DNA from: Parabacteroides chongii
GTDB lineage: Bacteria > Bacteroidota > Bacteroidia > Bacteroidales > Tannerellaceae
DNA: 64,000 nt
Direction: 5' to 3'
Assembly: GCF_029581355.1 (NCBI RefSeq)
Contig: NZ_CP120849.1
Coordinates: 1,768,501 to 1,832,500 of the forward strand
Both the position numbers and the translations under genes were made by a program. Of the stretch, positions 1 to 8,895 are shown piece by piece. The notes below the pieces were generated by a model. It did not search any database and had not been told where the DNA came from. It was given only the letters and a program-made list of their open reading frames with translations. Position 1 is the stretch's first letter. Each line of letters begins with the position of its first letter.

Positions 1-2
1 AC

Positions 3-317
3 CGTTTCCCCGAACCTATTATCCATCTGACAAAAGATTATGAAGACCAGGTGATGGGTTTGCAGTTCTCTTTGTGGACGGAACGTGTGGCGGATACGAA
101 ACGTCTGGATTTTATGACTTTCCCGCGCTTGGTTGCTGTGGCGGAAGACGGTTGGACACCTGCCAAAGAAAAGGAATGCAGTCTGTTCATGAAGAAATTA
201 CCGTATTTCCTGGATTACCTGAAGACATTAGGTATCTATTACTTCGATCCGTTCAATCCGGCATCTACTCCCGAACCGGATGCTCCGGCTAAAGAAGATG
301 TATTGCAGAATGGTTGA
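3..317 (+). CDS. GH20 beta-N-acetylhexosaminidase, C-terminal end (partial)
   Basis: Only the last 104 residues are in the window; the gene enters from the left edge in frame 3 and stops at 317. The visible part contains the pattern GLQFSLWTE followed by FPRLVAVAEDGWT, which is the typical end of the TIM barrel in glycoside hydrolase family 20 enzymes (a Trp-Glu near the sugar pocket, then the conserved FPR.xAxAE.xW helix). Family members remove terminal GlcNAc or GalNAc from host glycans or peptidoglycan fragments, usually in the periplasm or on the surface in Bacteroidales. Signal peptide and catalytic Asp-Glu lie outside the window. A perfect hairpin follows the stop. The family call is fairly safe; the substrate cannot be given. 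Confidence 0.8.
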   Translation, partial: RFPEPIIHLTKDYEDQVMGLQFSLWTERVADTKRLDFMTFPRLVAVAEDGWTPAKEKECSLFMKKLPYFLDYLKTLGIYYFDPFNPASTPEPDAPAKEDVLQNG

Positions 318-330
318 TGTGAAATAAAAA

Positions 331-360
331 AAGGGCGGAATCGATAACGGTTCCGCCCTT
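331..360. terminator. Bidirectional intrinsic terminator
   Basis: A perfect 10-bp inverted repeat (AAGGGCGGAA and TTCCGCCCTT, 10-base loop) is flanked by an A-run on the left and a T-run on the right. It sits between the converging ends of the GH20 gene and the helicase gene and can serve both. Confidence 0.85.
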
Positions 361-380
361 TTTGATTGATATATAAAAGG

Positions 381-2228
381 TTAATATTTCTTCTTACGTG
401 CGTTACGGTCTGAAGTTTCGCGTCTCCAGGGTTTCTCGCTGTTACGTCTGTCGGTAGTGCTGCCGCTGAAACCACCATCACGTCTGCCTTTGTAGCCTCC
501 GCCACCTTTGTAACCGCCTCTTGAACCACTGCCTCCGCCGCGTGTGTTACCTCCGCCACGGCTGAAGCCGCCACGACCGCCTCTGCTGCCACCGCCTTCG
601 CCTTTACCCTGGGCAGGTTCTACGGAAATACGTTTGCCGTCAACTTCGAAACCGTTCATGCTGTCCATGACACGCTGTGCTTCGCCTTCTTCTACTTCGA
701 AGAATGAGAAGTTGTCGCGCAGGTCGATCTTACCGATGCGAACCTTGCCCGGAACACATTTGTTGACCAGTTCGATCAGCTGGTTCGGATATAGACCGTC
801 TGTTTTACCGAAGTTGAGGAAGAAGCGTGAGAAACCTTCTTCAGCCGCATGGCTGCGACGTTCTCCGCGCTCTCCACGTTCACTGCGGGCTGCACGTTCG
901 TCTACTTCCTGAATTTCGTCAGCATCTTTATAATAGTCGATCATACGGTTAAATTCCAGCGAAACAACACGTTTGATGATGTCTTCCTTGTCCAGCCATT
1001 CCAGTTTACGGTAAATCTGCGGCATCAGTGTGGCAATCTCTTCTTCGTCTACCTTTACTTTTTCGATCTGGTCTACGAGGTTGAAAAGCTGCTTTTCACA
1101 GATATCGTGTCCGCTGGGCATTTCACCCTTCTCGAATTTCTTCTTGATGATATTCTCGATCAAGCGGATTTTTCCTTTTTCCTTTACGTGGCAGATAGAG
1201 ATGGAAATCCCCGTCTTTCCGGCACGTCCCGTACGTCCGCGGCGATGGGTATACGATTCTACCTCATCGGGCAGACCGTAGTTGATCACGTGCGTCAGGT
1301 CGTCCACGTCCAGTCCGCGGGCAGCTACGTCGGTAGCAACTAACAGCTGGATATTTTTTACGCGGAATTTCTGCATCACGTAGTCACGCTGTGCCTGGCT
1401 CAGTTCGCCGTGCAGCGAGTCTGCATTGTAGCCGTCCTGTATCAGTTTGTCGGCAATCTCCTGCGTTTCTTTACGGGTACGGCAGAAAACGATACCGTAG
1501 ATATTCGGATAATAGTCGGCAATACGTTTCAGTGCCAGGTATTTGTCCTGCGCACGAACCATATAATAAATATCCTTGATATTCTTGTTACCTTCGTTCT
1601 TGTTCCCGATAACGATTTCTTTCGGGTTCTTCATGTACTTCTTCATGATGCTGGCAATGCCCTGCGGCATGGTAGCGGAGAAAAGTAACATGTTACGAGC
1701 GGGCGGTACTTCAGCCAGGATCGCGTTGATACTGTCGGTGAAACCCATGTTCAGCATTTCGTCCGCTTCGTCGAGGATCACGTTCTTTACCGTACTCAGA
1801 TCGACTGTCTTACGGTTCATCAAGTCCAACAGACGGCCCGGTGTAGCGACTACTACGTGTACACCGCGTTTCAGTGTCTTGATCTGACTTTCAATGCTCG
1901 AACCTCCGTATACCGGCAGCACCTTCAGGTTGTCGATATATTTGGAGTAATCATTCAGGTCGTCTGCAATTTGCAGGCAAAGTTCCCTGGTGGGACAAAG
2001 TATGAGTGCTTGAGGCTGATATCTTGTCACATCGATCTTCTGCAGGATGGGCAGCCCGAAAGCGGCTGTTTTTCCTGTTCCTGTTTGTGCCAATGCAATT
2101 ACGTCGTTGTCTTCTCCCAGTAAGAAAGGAATCACTTCTTCCTGTACCGGCATGGGCGATTCGTAACCCATTTCCTGGATTGCCTTCAATATGGGGGCGG
2201 CAACTCCTAATTCTTCAAATGTTTTCAA
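381..2228 (-). CDS. DEAD-box ATP-dependent RNA helicase with RNA-binding C-terminal domain
   Basis: A 615-residue cytoplasmic RNA helicase of the CsdA/DbpA type, expected to unwind structured RNA in ribosome assembly or mRNA turnover. Motif I AQTGTGKT is at 47-54, motif II DEAD at 153-156, then SAT and the arginine-finger motif HRRGRTGRAG. A DbpA-like RNA-binding domain lies near residues 450-540 (RFFLNFGKTDGLYPNQL onward). The tail after about residue 545 is rich in Arg-Gly-Gly, an unstructured RNA-binding segment. The start appears to be a TTG codon: no in-frame ATG occurs before the upstream in-frame stop, and a -7 promoter box lies about 38 bases upstream. It is transcribed alone. Whether it is the cold-shock helicase csdA/deaD or a paralogue cannot be decided here. 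Confidence 0.92.
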   Translation of the reverse strand: MKTFEELGVAAPILKAIQEMGYESPMPVQEEVIPFLLGEDNDVIALAQTGTGKTAAFGLPILQKIDVTRYQPQALILCPTRELCLQIADDLNDYSKYIDNLKVLPVYGGSSIESQIKTLKRGVHVVVATPGRLLDLMNRKTVDLSTVKNVILDEADEMLNMGFTDSINAILAEVPPARNMLLFSATMPQGIASIMKKYMKNPKEIVIGNKNEGNKNIKDIYYMVRAQDKYLALKRIADYYPNIYGIVFCRTRKETQEIADKLIQDGYNADSLHGELSQAQRDYVMQKFRVKNIQLLVATDVAARGLDVDDLTHVINYGLPDEVESYTHRRGRTGRAGKTGISISICHVKEKGKIRLIENIIKKKFEKGEMPSGHDICEKQLFNLVDQIEKVKVDEEEIATLMPQIYRKLEWLDKEDIIKRVVSLEFNRMIDYYKDADEIQEVDERAARSERGERGERRSHAAEEGFSRFFLNFGKTDGLYPNQLIELVNKCVPGKVRIGKIDLRDNFSFFEVEEGEAQRVMDSMNGFEVDGKRISVEPAQGKGEGGGSRGGRGGFSRGGGNTRGGGSGSRGGYKGGGGYKGRRDGGFSGSTTDRRNSEKPWRRETSDRNARKKKY

Positions 2229-2265
2229 AATGTGATATGTGTATATATAATAAATTCAGAGGGTA

Positions 2266-2273
2266 CAAAGGTA
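2266..2273 (-). promoter_or_regulatory. Bacteroidetes -7 promoter box for the helicase gene
   Basis: TACCTTTG on the minus strand fits the housekeeping consensus TAnnTTTG. It predicts a leader of about 30 bases before the TTG start. No clear -33 TTTG was seen. Confidence 0.6.
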
Positions 2274-2294
2274 GATAAATAATTCGGATTCACA

Positions 2295-3353
2295 TTAATA
2301 TAACAAAATATCTTTTAACGCGTTCCGTTTCTTTTCTGTCAGTCCTAAGCCTTTTGACAGATATTTGTCTACCGAGCCGTAATCTTTCCGGATCCGTTTC
2401 AGAACCAGGTCGATCAACCCTTCGTTGACAGTGACCAGCGTGGTGATCGTTTCCTGTGCATTCGTGCTCAGGTCGCGCGCCATATAGGCCAGGTGTCCGA
2501 TATTGATGTTTTCATTGGAAGCCATGTAATCTCTTACAATAGTTTCTTCCGGTATGCCGAGGGCAAACAACAGCATGGCTGTCAGATAACCTGTACGGTC
2601 TTTTCCCATCGAGCAGTTGATCAGGATCGGATAGTTATCCTCTTCTAGAAAAACATCGAGCGCTTTGGCAAACTGTTCGCTGTAATCGGTCACGTATTGC
2701 AGATAGGTATCCTGCATGAACAGGAGTCCGTCTCCTTTGCGCATCCGGTCTTCCTGTATCCGGGCGACTACATTGTCCATATTCTTGATCGGAATAGGGA
2801 TATGTATAATATTTGCATTGGAATAACGTAGCGGACTAACTGCCAGTTCATCATTCCCGCGCAGGTCTATAACTGTTTTGATATGCAGATTGTTCAGGCG
2901 GATCGAATCCCATTCGCTCAGCGAACTGAGTTGTCCGGAGCGGAATACCTTTCCCCAGCGGGTGGTCTGATGGTTATGGGAAGTGCCGTAGCCCCCGATT
3001 TCACGTACGTTCTGTATGCTGTCCATGGCTACGGAGCGGGCTCCGAGCGTCTTAAAATATTTATCGTTGAAAGACAACAAAAAATATTTACGCGACATGT
3101 TGTCGTTGGTGATATAAGTCGTCACGCCGTCTTTGATGTTGGCGTATCCTGCGGGCAGGGATTTGTTGAATGTTTCGGGATTGTCGGAAACATACATTTT
3201 AAGTATACCTTCTATTTGTGGTTCCGTCTCCCATTTCAGGATATAATTACCTATATCATCGCGCAGACATATCGCCCGTATTTCAGGATTGTTGGAAGAA
3301 CAACCCGTGAATAGTGCAACACAAGCAAACAGAGAGAAAATCTTTACTAACAT
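2295..3353 (-). CDS. Tyrosine-phosphatase-like lipoprotein
   Basis: About 352 residues. The N-terminus is a lipoprotein signal with lipobox LFTGC (Cys18 from the start chosen here). The C-terminal half has the protein-tyrosine-phosphatase signature C-x5-R in NCSMGKDRTGY and a preceding VIDLRG strand, as in the bacterial family of secreted tyrosine or phosphoinositide phosphatases (Y_phosphatase3 type). It should act in the periplasm or at the surface on phosphotyrosine, phospholipid or inositol phosphates; the substrate is unknown. A possible ATG six codons upstream (3371) would lie almost on the predicted transcription start given the -7 box at 3378-3385, so the ATG at 3353 is preferred. It is transcribed alone. 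Confidence 0.82.
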   Translation of the reverse strand: MLVKIFSLFACVALFTGCSSNNPEIRAICLRDDIGNYILKWETEPQIEGILKMYVSDNPETFNKSLPAGYANIKDGVTTYITNDNMSRKYFLLSFNDKYFKTLGARSVAMDSIQNVREIGGYGTSHNHQTTRWGKVFRSGQLSSLSEWDSIRLNNLHIKTVIDLRGNDELAVSPLRYSNANIIHIPIPIKNMDNVVARIQEDRMRKGDGLLFMQDTYLQYVTDYSEQFAKALDVFLEEDNYPILINCSMGKDRTGYLTAMLLFALGIPEETIVRDYMASNENINIGHLAYMARDLSTNAQETITTLVTVNEGLIDLVLKRIRKDYGSVDKYLSKGLGLTEKKRNALKDILLY

Positions 3354-3377
3354 TGTTTTTCTAGCATACATACATCA

Positions 3378-3385
3378 CAAAGATA
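3378..3385 (-). promoter_or_regulatory. -7 promoter box for the phosphatase lipoprotein gene
   Basis: TATCTTTG on the minus strand matches TAnnTTTG. Its position favours the start at 3353 over the one at 3371. Confidence 0.6.
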
Positions 3386-3429
3386 ATAAATCCTGTTCTT
3401 TATCGTACGGGAGTTAATGATATTTAAGA

Positions 3430-4353
3430 CTACTTGCGATATGAAGCCGCAAATTCTTTAGAAATGTAATTATCATAGCTTTGGCATACCTCAGATGCCA
3501 GATCCATGCCGCAACGGATGATCTTTTCCCATGTCTCTTTGCTTAAGGTAGGAAGATCATGATATCCGATATTGTATTTAAGCAGTCCGTAAATGATGCC
3601 GGCATTGAAATTGTCGCCGGCCCCAATGGTGCTGACGGGATCGATCGGGTCCGTATCGAAATGTTCGGATAATTTATTTGTGTATAGATTGACTCCGTTT
3701 GCTCCGTGTGTGGAGATGAACCGTTCGCAATAGAACTTGATATGATCGGAATAGACCCTGTTTACGTCTGTCTTTCCAAAGATATTGAGAAAATCTTCGT
3801 CCGATCCGCGTACGATATCTGCATATTCCAGGTTCTCCAGGATCGTGGGAGTGAGGTATATCGCCTCATGTGCATGTGCTTTCCGGAAATTAGGGTCATA
3901 ATAGATGATCGCTTTCCGTTCTTTGGCATACTCCAGGAACTCGACCATTCGTTCCCGCAAGGCTGGGTTCAGTGAATAATAGGAACCGAATATGAGGATA
4001 TCGTCCTGATTGATGACCGGCATCGGTACTTCCAACCGTTGTTTGGGGTAATCTTTATAAAAGATGTAATTGGCATTGTTCTCATTGTCGAGGAAAGCCA
4101 GCGATATGGGACTTTTCCCATCGGGGAAACGGTCTACCAGTTCCGTGGAAATATGATTCTCTTCCATGAATTTGCGGATAATATCGCCTACGCGGTCGTT
4201 TCCAACCTCGCTGATGAAAGAAACCGGAACGTCCAGACGGCCGAGCGACACCAATCCGTTGAATACTGATCCGCCCGGTACGGCTGCATGGGGCTGGTTG
4301 TCCTTAAAGATGATGTCGAGAATGGTTTCTCCGATGCCAATAACTTTTCTCAT
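3430..4353 (-). CDS. PfkB-family carbohydrate kinase
   Basis: A 307-residue cytoplasmic ribokinase/fructokinase-family enzyme that phosphorylates a sugar with ATP. The N-terminal substrate-binding signature is present (GGSVFNGLVSLGRL, two-glycine region). The C-terminal ATP-binding and catalytic motif is STIGAGDNFNAG, whose Asp is the catalytic base. Length is normal. It lies 22 bases downstream of the SIS isomerase gene on the same strand, so the two are probably one operon. A kinase and an aldose-ketose sugar-phosphate isomerase together suggest a short sugar-phosphate route. Annotation as fructokinase is possible but the substrate is not visible in the sequence. Confidence 0.88.
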   Translation of the reverse strand: MRKVIGIGETILDIIFKDNQPHAAVPGGSVFNGLVSLGRLDVPVSFISEVGNDRVGDIIRKFMEENHISTELVDRFPDGKSPISLAFLDNENNANYIFYKDYPKQRLEVPMPVINQDDILIFGSYYSLNPALRERMVEFLEYAKERKAIIYYDPNFRKAHAHEAIYLTPTILENLEYADIVRGSDEDFLNIFGKTDVNRVYSDHIKFYCERFISTHGANGVNLYTNKLSEHFDTDPIDPVSTIGAGDNFNAGIIYGLLKYNIGYHDLPTLSKETWEKIIRCGMDLASEVCQSYDNYISKEFAASYRK

Positions 4354-4375
4354 ATATAAATGGTCTGTTTATAAT

Positions 4376-4987
4376 CTATTCGTTCTTGCTCTGCTCGCGG
4401 CTTTTTGATCCGAGATAACCGCCATGATGCCGTTTGGCATAGTCTTTATTGTTGAAATTGATCCTTTTCATCGTACCGACAACCAGGATATCTCCGATAA
4501 CGGTCATCACCGTAGTGGATGTAGTCGGTGTGAGACCGAGCGGACAGACCTCGTTCGGTGCTCCGGTAAGCAGGCATACATCAGCATCTTTAGCCAATGA
4601 GCTTTCCGAATTGCTGGTGATAACGATAAATTTCATATCGGGCACCAGTCCGCGTGTCAGGTCGACCAGTTCCAGCAGTTCACGGGTCTTTCCGGAATTG
4701 GAGATCAGGAGCATGATATCGTTGTCACGTACGATACCCAGGTCGCCGTGTTGTGCTTCGCTGGGATGCAGGAAGAAAGCAGGCGTTCCGGTAGAACTGA
4801 ATGTGGTAGCAATATTCATCGCGATCTGACCGGCTTTCCCCATTCCGCTGGTGATCAGCTTTCCGCCGAGTTCATGGACATATTTGACAATAAGAGTTAC
4901 TGCATCTTCATAGCCGGAGGTTACCGGGATATTCAGGACTGCTTCAGCTTCCTGTTGCAGGATGCTCGCGATTACTTCGTGTGACAT
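4376..4987 (-). CDS. SIS-domain sugar-phosphate isomerase (KpsF/GutQ type, no CBS domains)
   Basis: A 203-residue protein from the ATG at 4987; a longer reading from TTG 5029 is unlikely because a -7 box lies at 5027-5034. It is a single SIS domain with the phosphosugar-binding loop ITSGMGKAGQIA (about 46-57), SNSGKTRE, and a C-terminal HHGGYLG resembling the HPGGxLG of arabinose-5-phosphate isomerases. Those enzymes (KdsD/GutQ, about 320 residues) carry two C-terminal CBS domains, which are missing here. It probably interconverts ketose and aldose phosphates in the cytoplasm. Operon partner of the PfkB kinase. The alternative is a 6-phospho-3-hexuloisomerase-like enzyme. Confidence 0.82.
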   Translation of the reverse strand: MSHEVIASILQQEAEAVLNIPVTSGYEDAVTLIVKYVHELGGKLITSGMGKAGQIAMNIATTFSSTGTPAFFLHPSEAQHGDLGIVRDNDIMLLISNSGKTRELLELVDLTRGLVPDMKFIVITSNSESSLAKDADVCLLTGAPNEVCPLGLTPTTSTTVMTVIGDILVVGTMKRINFNNKDYAKRHHGGYLGSKSREQSKNE

Positions 4988-5026
4988 AGCTACTTTATTA
5001 TTTATACAATTATCTCTAACAGTTTG

Positions 5027-5034
5027 CAAAAATA
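5027..5034 (-). promoter_or_regulatory. -7 promoter box for the SIS-pfkB operon
   Basis: TATTTTTG on the minus strand matches TAnnTTTG and leaves a leader of about 35 bases to the ATG at 4987. Confidence 0.55.
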
Positions 5035-5525
5035 CTATTTTAATCGGTTGGTTAGATAGGTATTCCTATTAATATATTGTTTTCCTGGTCTTCTCCCATC
5101 CAACACCCGGTATAGAAATCTAAAATACGGGTAGGGTAATTATATTTTGATAGTTGGAGATTCTATTTTTCTCCCATACAAAGTATCGTTTTATTGTTAT
5201 CGAATGAAAGAAGCATAATTATCAAATGAAAAGAACACATATATGCTTTATTCGTTTGATATATGTCAAACGAATGAATGATCGAATGGAAATATTATAC
5301 AGAGGCAGTGTTTTTGGAAAAGGTTTATGGGACATTTAAATGGCGGACCTAATCGTTTACTGGTGAAGAGGTGGTGAAGGAAAAATTTTACAGGAATGGC
5401 GGCTGGAAGTCATTAGGGGAAGAAACTCTCTGAAAATTATTGGCTGACATGTGATAATGTTCCGGAAAATTCATTACTTTTACTTCATAACCATGCTTGT
5501 GGAAAAGAAGGGAGGATTTTTACTT
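5035..5525. other. Gene-poor intergenic stretch
   Basis: AT-rich sequence without a convincing gene. It contains several degenerate copies of a short motif (ATCGAATG, ATCAAATG; two are 22 bp apart at 5198 and 5220) and one perfect palindrome, listed separately. I see no RNA gene in it. Confidence 0.5.
5250..5275. repeat. Perfect palindrome in intergenic DNA
   Basis: ATTCGTTTGA, six-base spacer, TCAAACGAAT. The 10-bp arms are perfect. No T-run follows and no gene end is close, so it looks more like a protein-binding site or repeat remnant than a terminator. Confidence 0.6.
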
Positions 5526-5591
5526 ATGAAAATGACTGTCAGGTTTGGTGAATTACAGAAATATCGTCTTATTGATAGGACGGAAGATTAA

Positions 5592-5819
5592 ATGCTTTAT
5601 GATATGAGAAATAATTTGACAAGGTGGAATCTGACTCTTTCAATGATTGCTTGGGGAGTGATTATGATCATAGAGTTGGTCATTATGATTATAGCTGCTA
5701 ATAATTTGCTAGAGGATCCATTCTCTAAAGGTGATATGGCATTTATAGGATCAGGTCTGTGTGTATGTTTGTCAGGATATATCTCTTTGAGAAGAGAATG
5801 GGGTAAAAAGAAGTTTTGA
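5592..5819 (+). CDS. Small hypothetical membrane protein
   Basis: A possible 75-residue protein with two hydrophobic segments (about residues 16-36 and 47-62) and a basic C-terminal end (LRREWGKKKF). I do not recognise the family. A 21-codon reading frame at 5526-5591 ends exactly where this one begins, which would allow translational coupling. A second start (ATG at 5604) is equally possible. The surroundings are gene-poor and no clear promoter was found, so this could be a remnant. Confidence 0.4.
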   Translation: MLYDMRNNLTRWNLTLSMIAWGVIMIIELVIMIIAANNLLEDPFSKGDMAFIGSGLCVCLSGYISLRREWGKKKF

Positions 5820-5962
5820 TAAACAGATAGGGATATTTTTTGTTGAGGGTTAGAGTACGAAGAAATAATACTTATCAATATAAATCTATCCTAAATCCTT
5901 GATCTTTGTCTGAAATTTGAAAAATCTGACTCAGGTGATTAACCAAAGCGGGTATTTTGTTT

Positions 5963-5970
5963 TACCTTTG
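5963..5970 (+). promoter_or_regulatory. -7 promoter box for the M16 protease gene
   Basis: TACCTTTG on the plus strand matches TAnnTTTG. It lies 26 bases before the ATG at 5997. Confidence 0.6.
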
Positions 5971-5996
5971 TGCGTTTGTAACGTAAAAAGAAAACA

Positions 5997-7217
5997 ATGC
6001 ATTACTTCTCACATATTTTACCCAATGGTCTTCGTATGGTACACTTGCCGATGGAATCACCGGTTTCGTACTGTGGTTTTGCGGTGAATGCCGGAACGCG
6101 TGATGAAGAGGCGAACGAGTTTGGCCTGGCACATTTCGTGGAGCACATGATGTTTAAAGGTACAGAAAAACGGAAAGCATGGCATATACTGAACCGGATG
6201 GAGAATGTTGGCGGCGAGTTGAATGCCTATACGACCAAAGAAGAGACTTTTGTTTATTCCATCTTCATGGAAGAGCACTATCAGCGTGCCCTGGAATTGT
6301 TGACTGACCTAATCTTCCATTCTCAATTTCCGCAGCAGGAAATAGAGAAAGAAGTGGATGTCATTCTGGATGAAATCAATTCGTATGAGGATAGTCCATC
6401 TGAACTTATCTTCGATGAATTCGAGAATTTACTTTATGACGGGCACGCTTTGGGACATAATATCTTGGGGGATGAAGCCTCTCTTCTGACATTTAACTCT
6501 GAGTCTGGTCGTTCTTTCATGCGTCGTTTTTATGCACCGGAGAATATGGTATTCTTTTCGATGGGGCGGATTGATTTCAATAAGATCGTGAAGATGGCCG
6601 AAGGTTTTTTGTCGGATATTGCTTTTCCGGTAGCTCCGCGTAACCGTATTGTTCCCAGTGCAATTGAACCTTGTGTTAGGAAGGTTCATAAGGATACACA
6701 TCAGGCACATGTATTGATTGGTAGCCGTGCTTATAGCATGCATGATGAAAAACGAATACCTTTGTTCCTGCTTAATAATATGTTGGGCGGACCGGGTATG
6801 AACAACCGTTTGAATGTCTCGCTTCGGGAAAAGCACGGGTTGGTCTATAATGTCGAATCGAATGTCACTTCTTATACGGATACCGGATTGGCCAGTATTT
6901 ATTTCGGAACAGACCCGAAAAATATGGAGAAAGCTTTACGCCTGGTTTATAAAGAGCTGGATAAATTGCGGGATAATAGTTTATCCGCAACGCAGCTGGC
7001 AGCAGCCAAGAAACAGGTGATCGGGCAGTTAGGTGTTTCCGGTGATAATAAGGAAGGGCTTTTCCTGGGATTGGGGAAGAGCTTCCTGCATTATAACCGT
7101 TATGACACGCTTCCGGAGGTTTTTGCCCGTATTGAAGCCCTTACCATAAAAGATATTCAGGAAGTAGCAAACGAGGTTTTTGCTCCGGAACGGTTGTTTA
7201 GTTTGATTTATCAATAA
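5997..7217 (+). CDS. M16-family zinc metallopeptidase (pitrilysin/processing-peptidase type)
   Basis: A 406-residue one-unit member of the insulinase/mitochondrial-processing-peptidase family. The inverted zinc motif HFVEH is at residues 46-50, and the third zinc ligand Glu is in the downstream stretch EKEVDVILDEINSYEDSP. The C-terminal half is the inactive M16 repeat with the GGPGMNNRL region. There is no signal peptide, so it is probably cytoplasmic and degrades or trims peptides, perhaps as a dimer. It is transcribed alone; a perfect palindrome follows the stop. Confidence 0.93.
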   Translation: MHYFSHILPNGLRMVHLPMESPVSYCGFAVNAGTRDEEANEFGLAHFVEHMMFKGTEKRKAWHILNRMENVGGELNAYTTKEETFVYSIFMEEHYQRALELLTDLIFHSQFPQQEIEKEVDVILDEINSYEDSPSELIFDEFENLLYDGHALGHNILGDEASLLTFNSESGRSFMRRFYAPENMVFFSMGRIDFNKIVKMAEGFLSDIAFPVAPRNRIVPSAIEPCVRKVHKDTHQAHVLIGSRAYSMHDEKRIPLFLLNNMLGGPGMNNRLNVSLREKHGLVYNVESNVTSYTDTGLASIYFGTDPKNMEKALRLVYKELDKLRDNSLSATQLAAAKKQVIGQLGVSGDNKEGLFLGLGKSFLHYNRYDTLPEVFARIEALTIKDIQEVANEVFAPERLFSLIYQ

Positions 7218-7242
7218 CAGTTTTCGGGCTATTTAATATTTT

Positions 7243-7277
7243 CATCATACATTTTGTATCATACAAAATGTATGATG
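7243..7277. terminator. Bidirectional terminator, long perfect palindrome
   Basis: Two 17-base arms (CATCATACATTTTGTAT and its exact complement) around a single central base lie between two converging genes, with TTTT on the right side. Confidence 0.8.
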
Positions 7278-7280
7278 CTT

Positions 7281-8681
7281 TTACCAACATTCTGCTTTGT
7301 CGGTAAGTTCCGGGATACTGTTTTTATCGAAAACAGGACTTATTATTCCTTTTTGCTTCTGGGCAATATAATCTTTCAGTAAAAGGAATGCCTGGCGACT
7401 GAGCAGGGAGATGGCAATCAGGTTGCAAATGGTCATCAGTCCCATGGTTATATCAGCCAGGCTCCATGCCAGGTCAAGGCTTGCCAATGCACCGAACATC
7501 ACCATTCCACCGACTAACAGGCGGTATGTAAACAATACGCTCCTCTTTTGGGTAACAAACCGTATGTTTGCTTCGCCATAATAATAGTTACCGATGATAC
7601 TGCTGAAAGCAAACAACAGAATTGCTATGGCGACAAAGATACTTCCCACGCTTCCTACTTCATTGGTTAGTGCATGTTGCGTAAGCTGTACGCCGTTAAC
7701 TGACCCGTCGAGCGGTGCACCACTAAAAAGAATAATGAAAGCTGTACAGGTACATATAATCAATGTATCGGTGAAAACGCCTAGTGTCTGGATCAAACCT
7801 TGTTTTACCGGGTGAGAAACATCAGCCGTGGCGGCTACATTCGGAGCGGAACCCATACCGGCCTCATTGCTGAACAATCCTCGCTTGATACCTTGCATCA
7901 GAGCTGCGCCGATGCTGCCGCCAATGGCTTGTTCCCATCCGAAGGCATTATTAATGATCAACTCCAATACGGCAGGAAGTTTCCCGATATTGAAAAGTAC
8001 GATGCCCAATGCCAGTGCTACATATCCGAGAGCCATGACCGGAACAATGATACTACTTACTTTGGCGATCCGCTGAATGCCTCCGAAAATGATCAGAATG
8101 GTCAATACGGTCAATATCCCGCCAATAATCCTGTGATCGAATCCGAATGCCCCTTCCCACGCAGCACAAATCGTATTACTTTGTACGGAATTGAAAGCAA
8201 AACCGAAGGTAATAGAGATCAATACGGCAAAAAATACTCCCATCCACCGTAATCCAAGTCCACGTTCCATGTAATAGGCAGGACCTCCGATAAAAGAGTC
8301 TTTCCCTCTTCTTTTATATAATTGCGCCAATGTGGATTCTACAAAGGCACTGGAAGCTCCCAGCAGAGCAATTATCCACATCCAGAATACGGCACCCGGA
8401 CCACCGACTGCGATGGCAGTAGCTACTCCGGCCAGATTACCCGTCCCTACGCGACTGGCTAATGATACGGCAAAAGCCTGAAAGGAGGAGATATGTTTTT
8501 CACCGTTTTTAGTTTTTTCGGTGGAGTCGCCAAGCAATTTTATCATTTCTTTAATCATACGGAACTGTACGAAGCGGGTTTTGAAGGTAAACCATATCGC
8601 ACAACCCAATAGCATGATTATTAATATATAAGACCATAAAACATCGTTGATGGCGCTGATCCAGGAGTTTAATATATCCAT
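7281..8681 (-). CDS. Sodium:alanine (AGCS-family) amino-acid symporter
   Basis: A 466-residue inner-membrane protein with about 11 hydrophobic helices. It begins with the typical N-terminal helix and the segment TRFVQFRMIKEM, followed by SSFQAFAVSLASRVGTGNLAGVA, which matches the AGCS signature with its sodium-binding region, and later SNEAGMGSAPNVAATA. Members import alanine or glycine with sodium. Length is normal. It is transcribed alone from a TATCTTTG -7 box. Confidence 0.94.
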   Translation of the reverse strand: MDILNSWISAINDVLWSYILIIMLLGCAIWFTFKTRFVQFRMIKEMIKLLGDSTEKTKNGEKHISSFQAFAVSLASRVGTGNLAGVATAIAVGGPGAVFWMWIIALLGASSAFVESTLAQLYKRRGKDSFIGGPAYYMERGLGLRWMGVFFAVLISITFGFAFNSVQSNTICAAWEGAFGFDHRIIGGILTVLTILIIFGGIQRIAKVSSIIVPVMALGYVALALGIVLFNIGKLPAVLELIINNAFGWEQAIGGSIGAALMQGIKRGLFSNEAGMGSAPNVAATADVSHPVKQGLIQTLGVFTDTLIICTCTAFIILFSGAPLDGSVNGVQLTQHALTNEVGSVGSIFVAIAILLFAFSSIIGNYYYGEANIRFVTQKRSVLFTYRLLVGGMVMFGALASLDLAWSLADITMGLMTICNLIAISLLSRQAFLLLKDYIAQKQKGIISPVFDKNSIPELTDKAECW

Positions 8682-8701
8682 GTGTTTTGTTCGTTTTGTT
8701 T

Positions 8702-8709
8702 CAAAGATA
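8702..8709 (-). promoter_or_regulatory. -7 promoter box for the AGCS symporter gene
   Basis: TATCTTTG on the minus strand, about 20 bases before the ATG at 8681. Confidence 0.6.
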
Positions 8710-8895
8710 CAGGTTTTCTTGAATTTTCGTGTGGGATATGTTTATAAACGAAAAAACGAGATTTGGGCTCTCTGCCGAGTTTTTATTTTTTTGCTTCTTC
8801 TGTGTAACCTTTTTTCGAGTTGCTTCGTCTTACTAACAGAAACAAACAAGAAAGCGGGGAAGGCCACCCTGCAGATTGAAATAAACAATAAACTT

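Noticed and set aside
8647..8895. N-terminal extension of the outer-membrane protein at 8896
   Set aside because: The frame is open but lacks coding character, and a standard signal peptide begins at ATG 8896.
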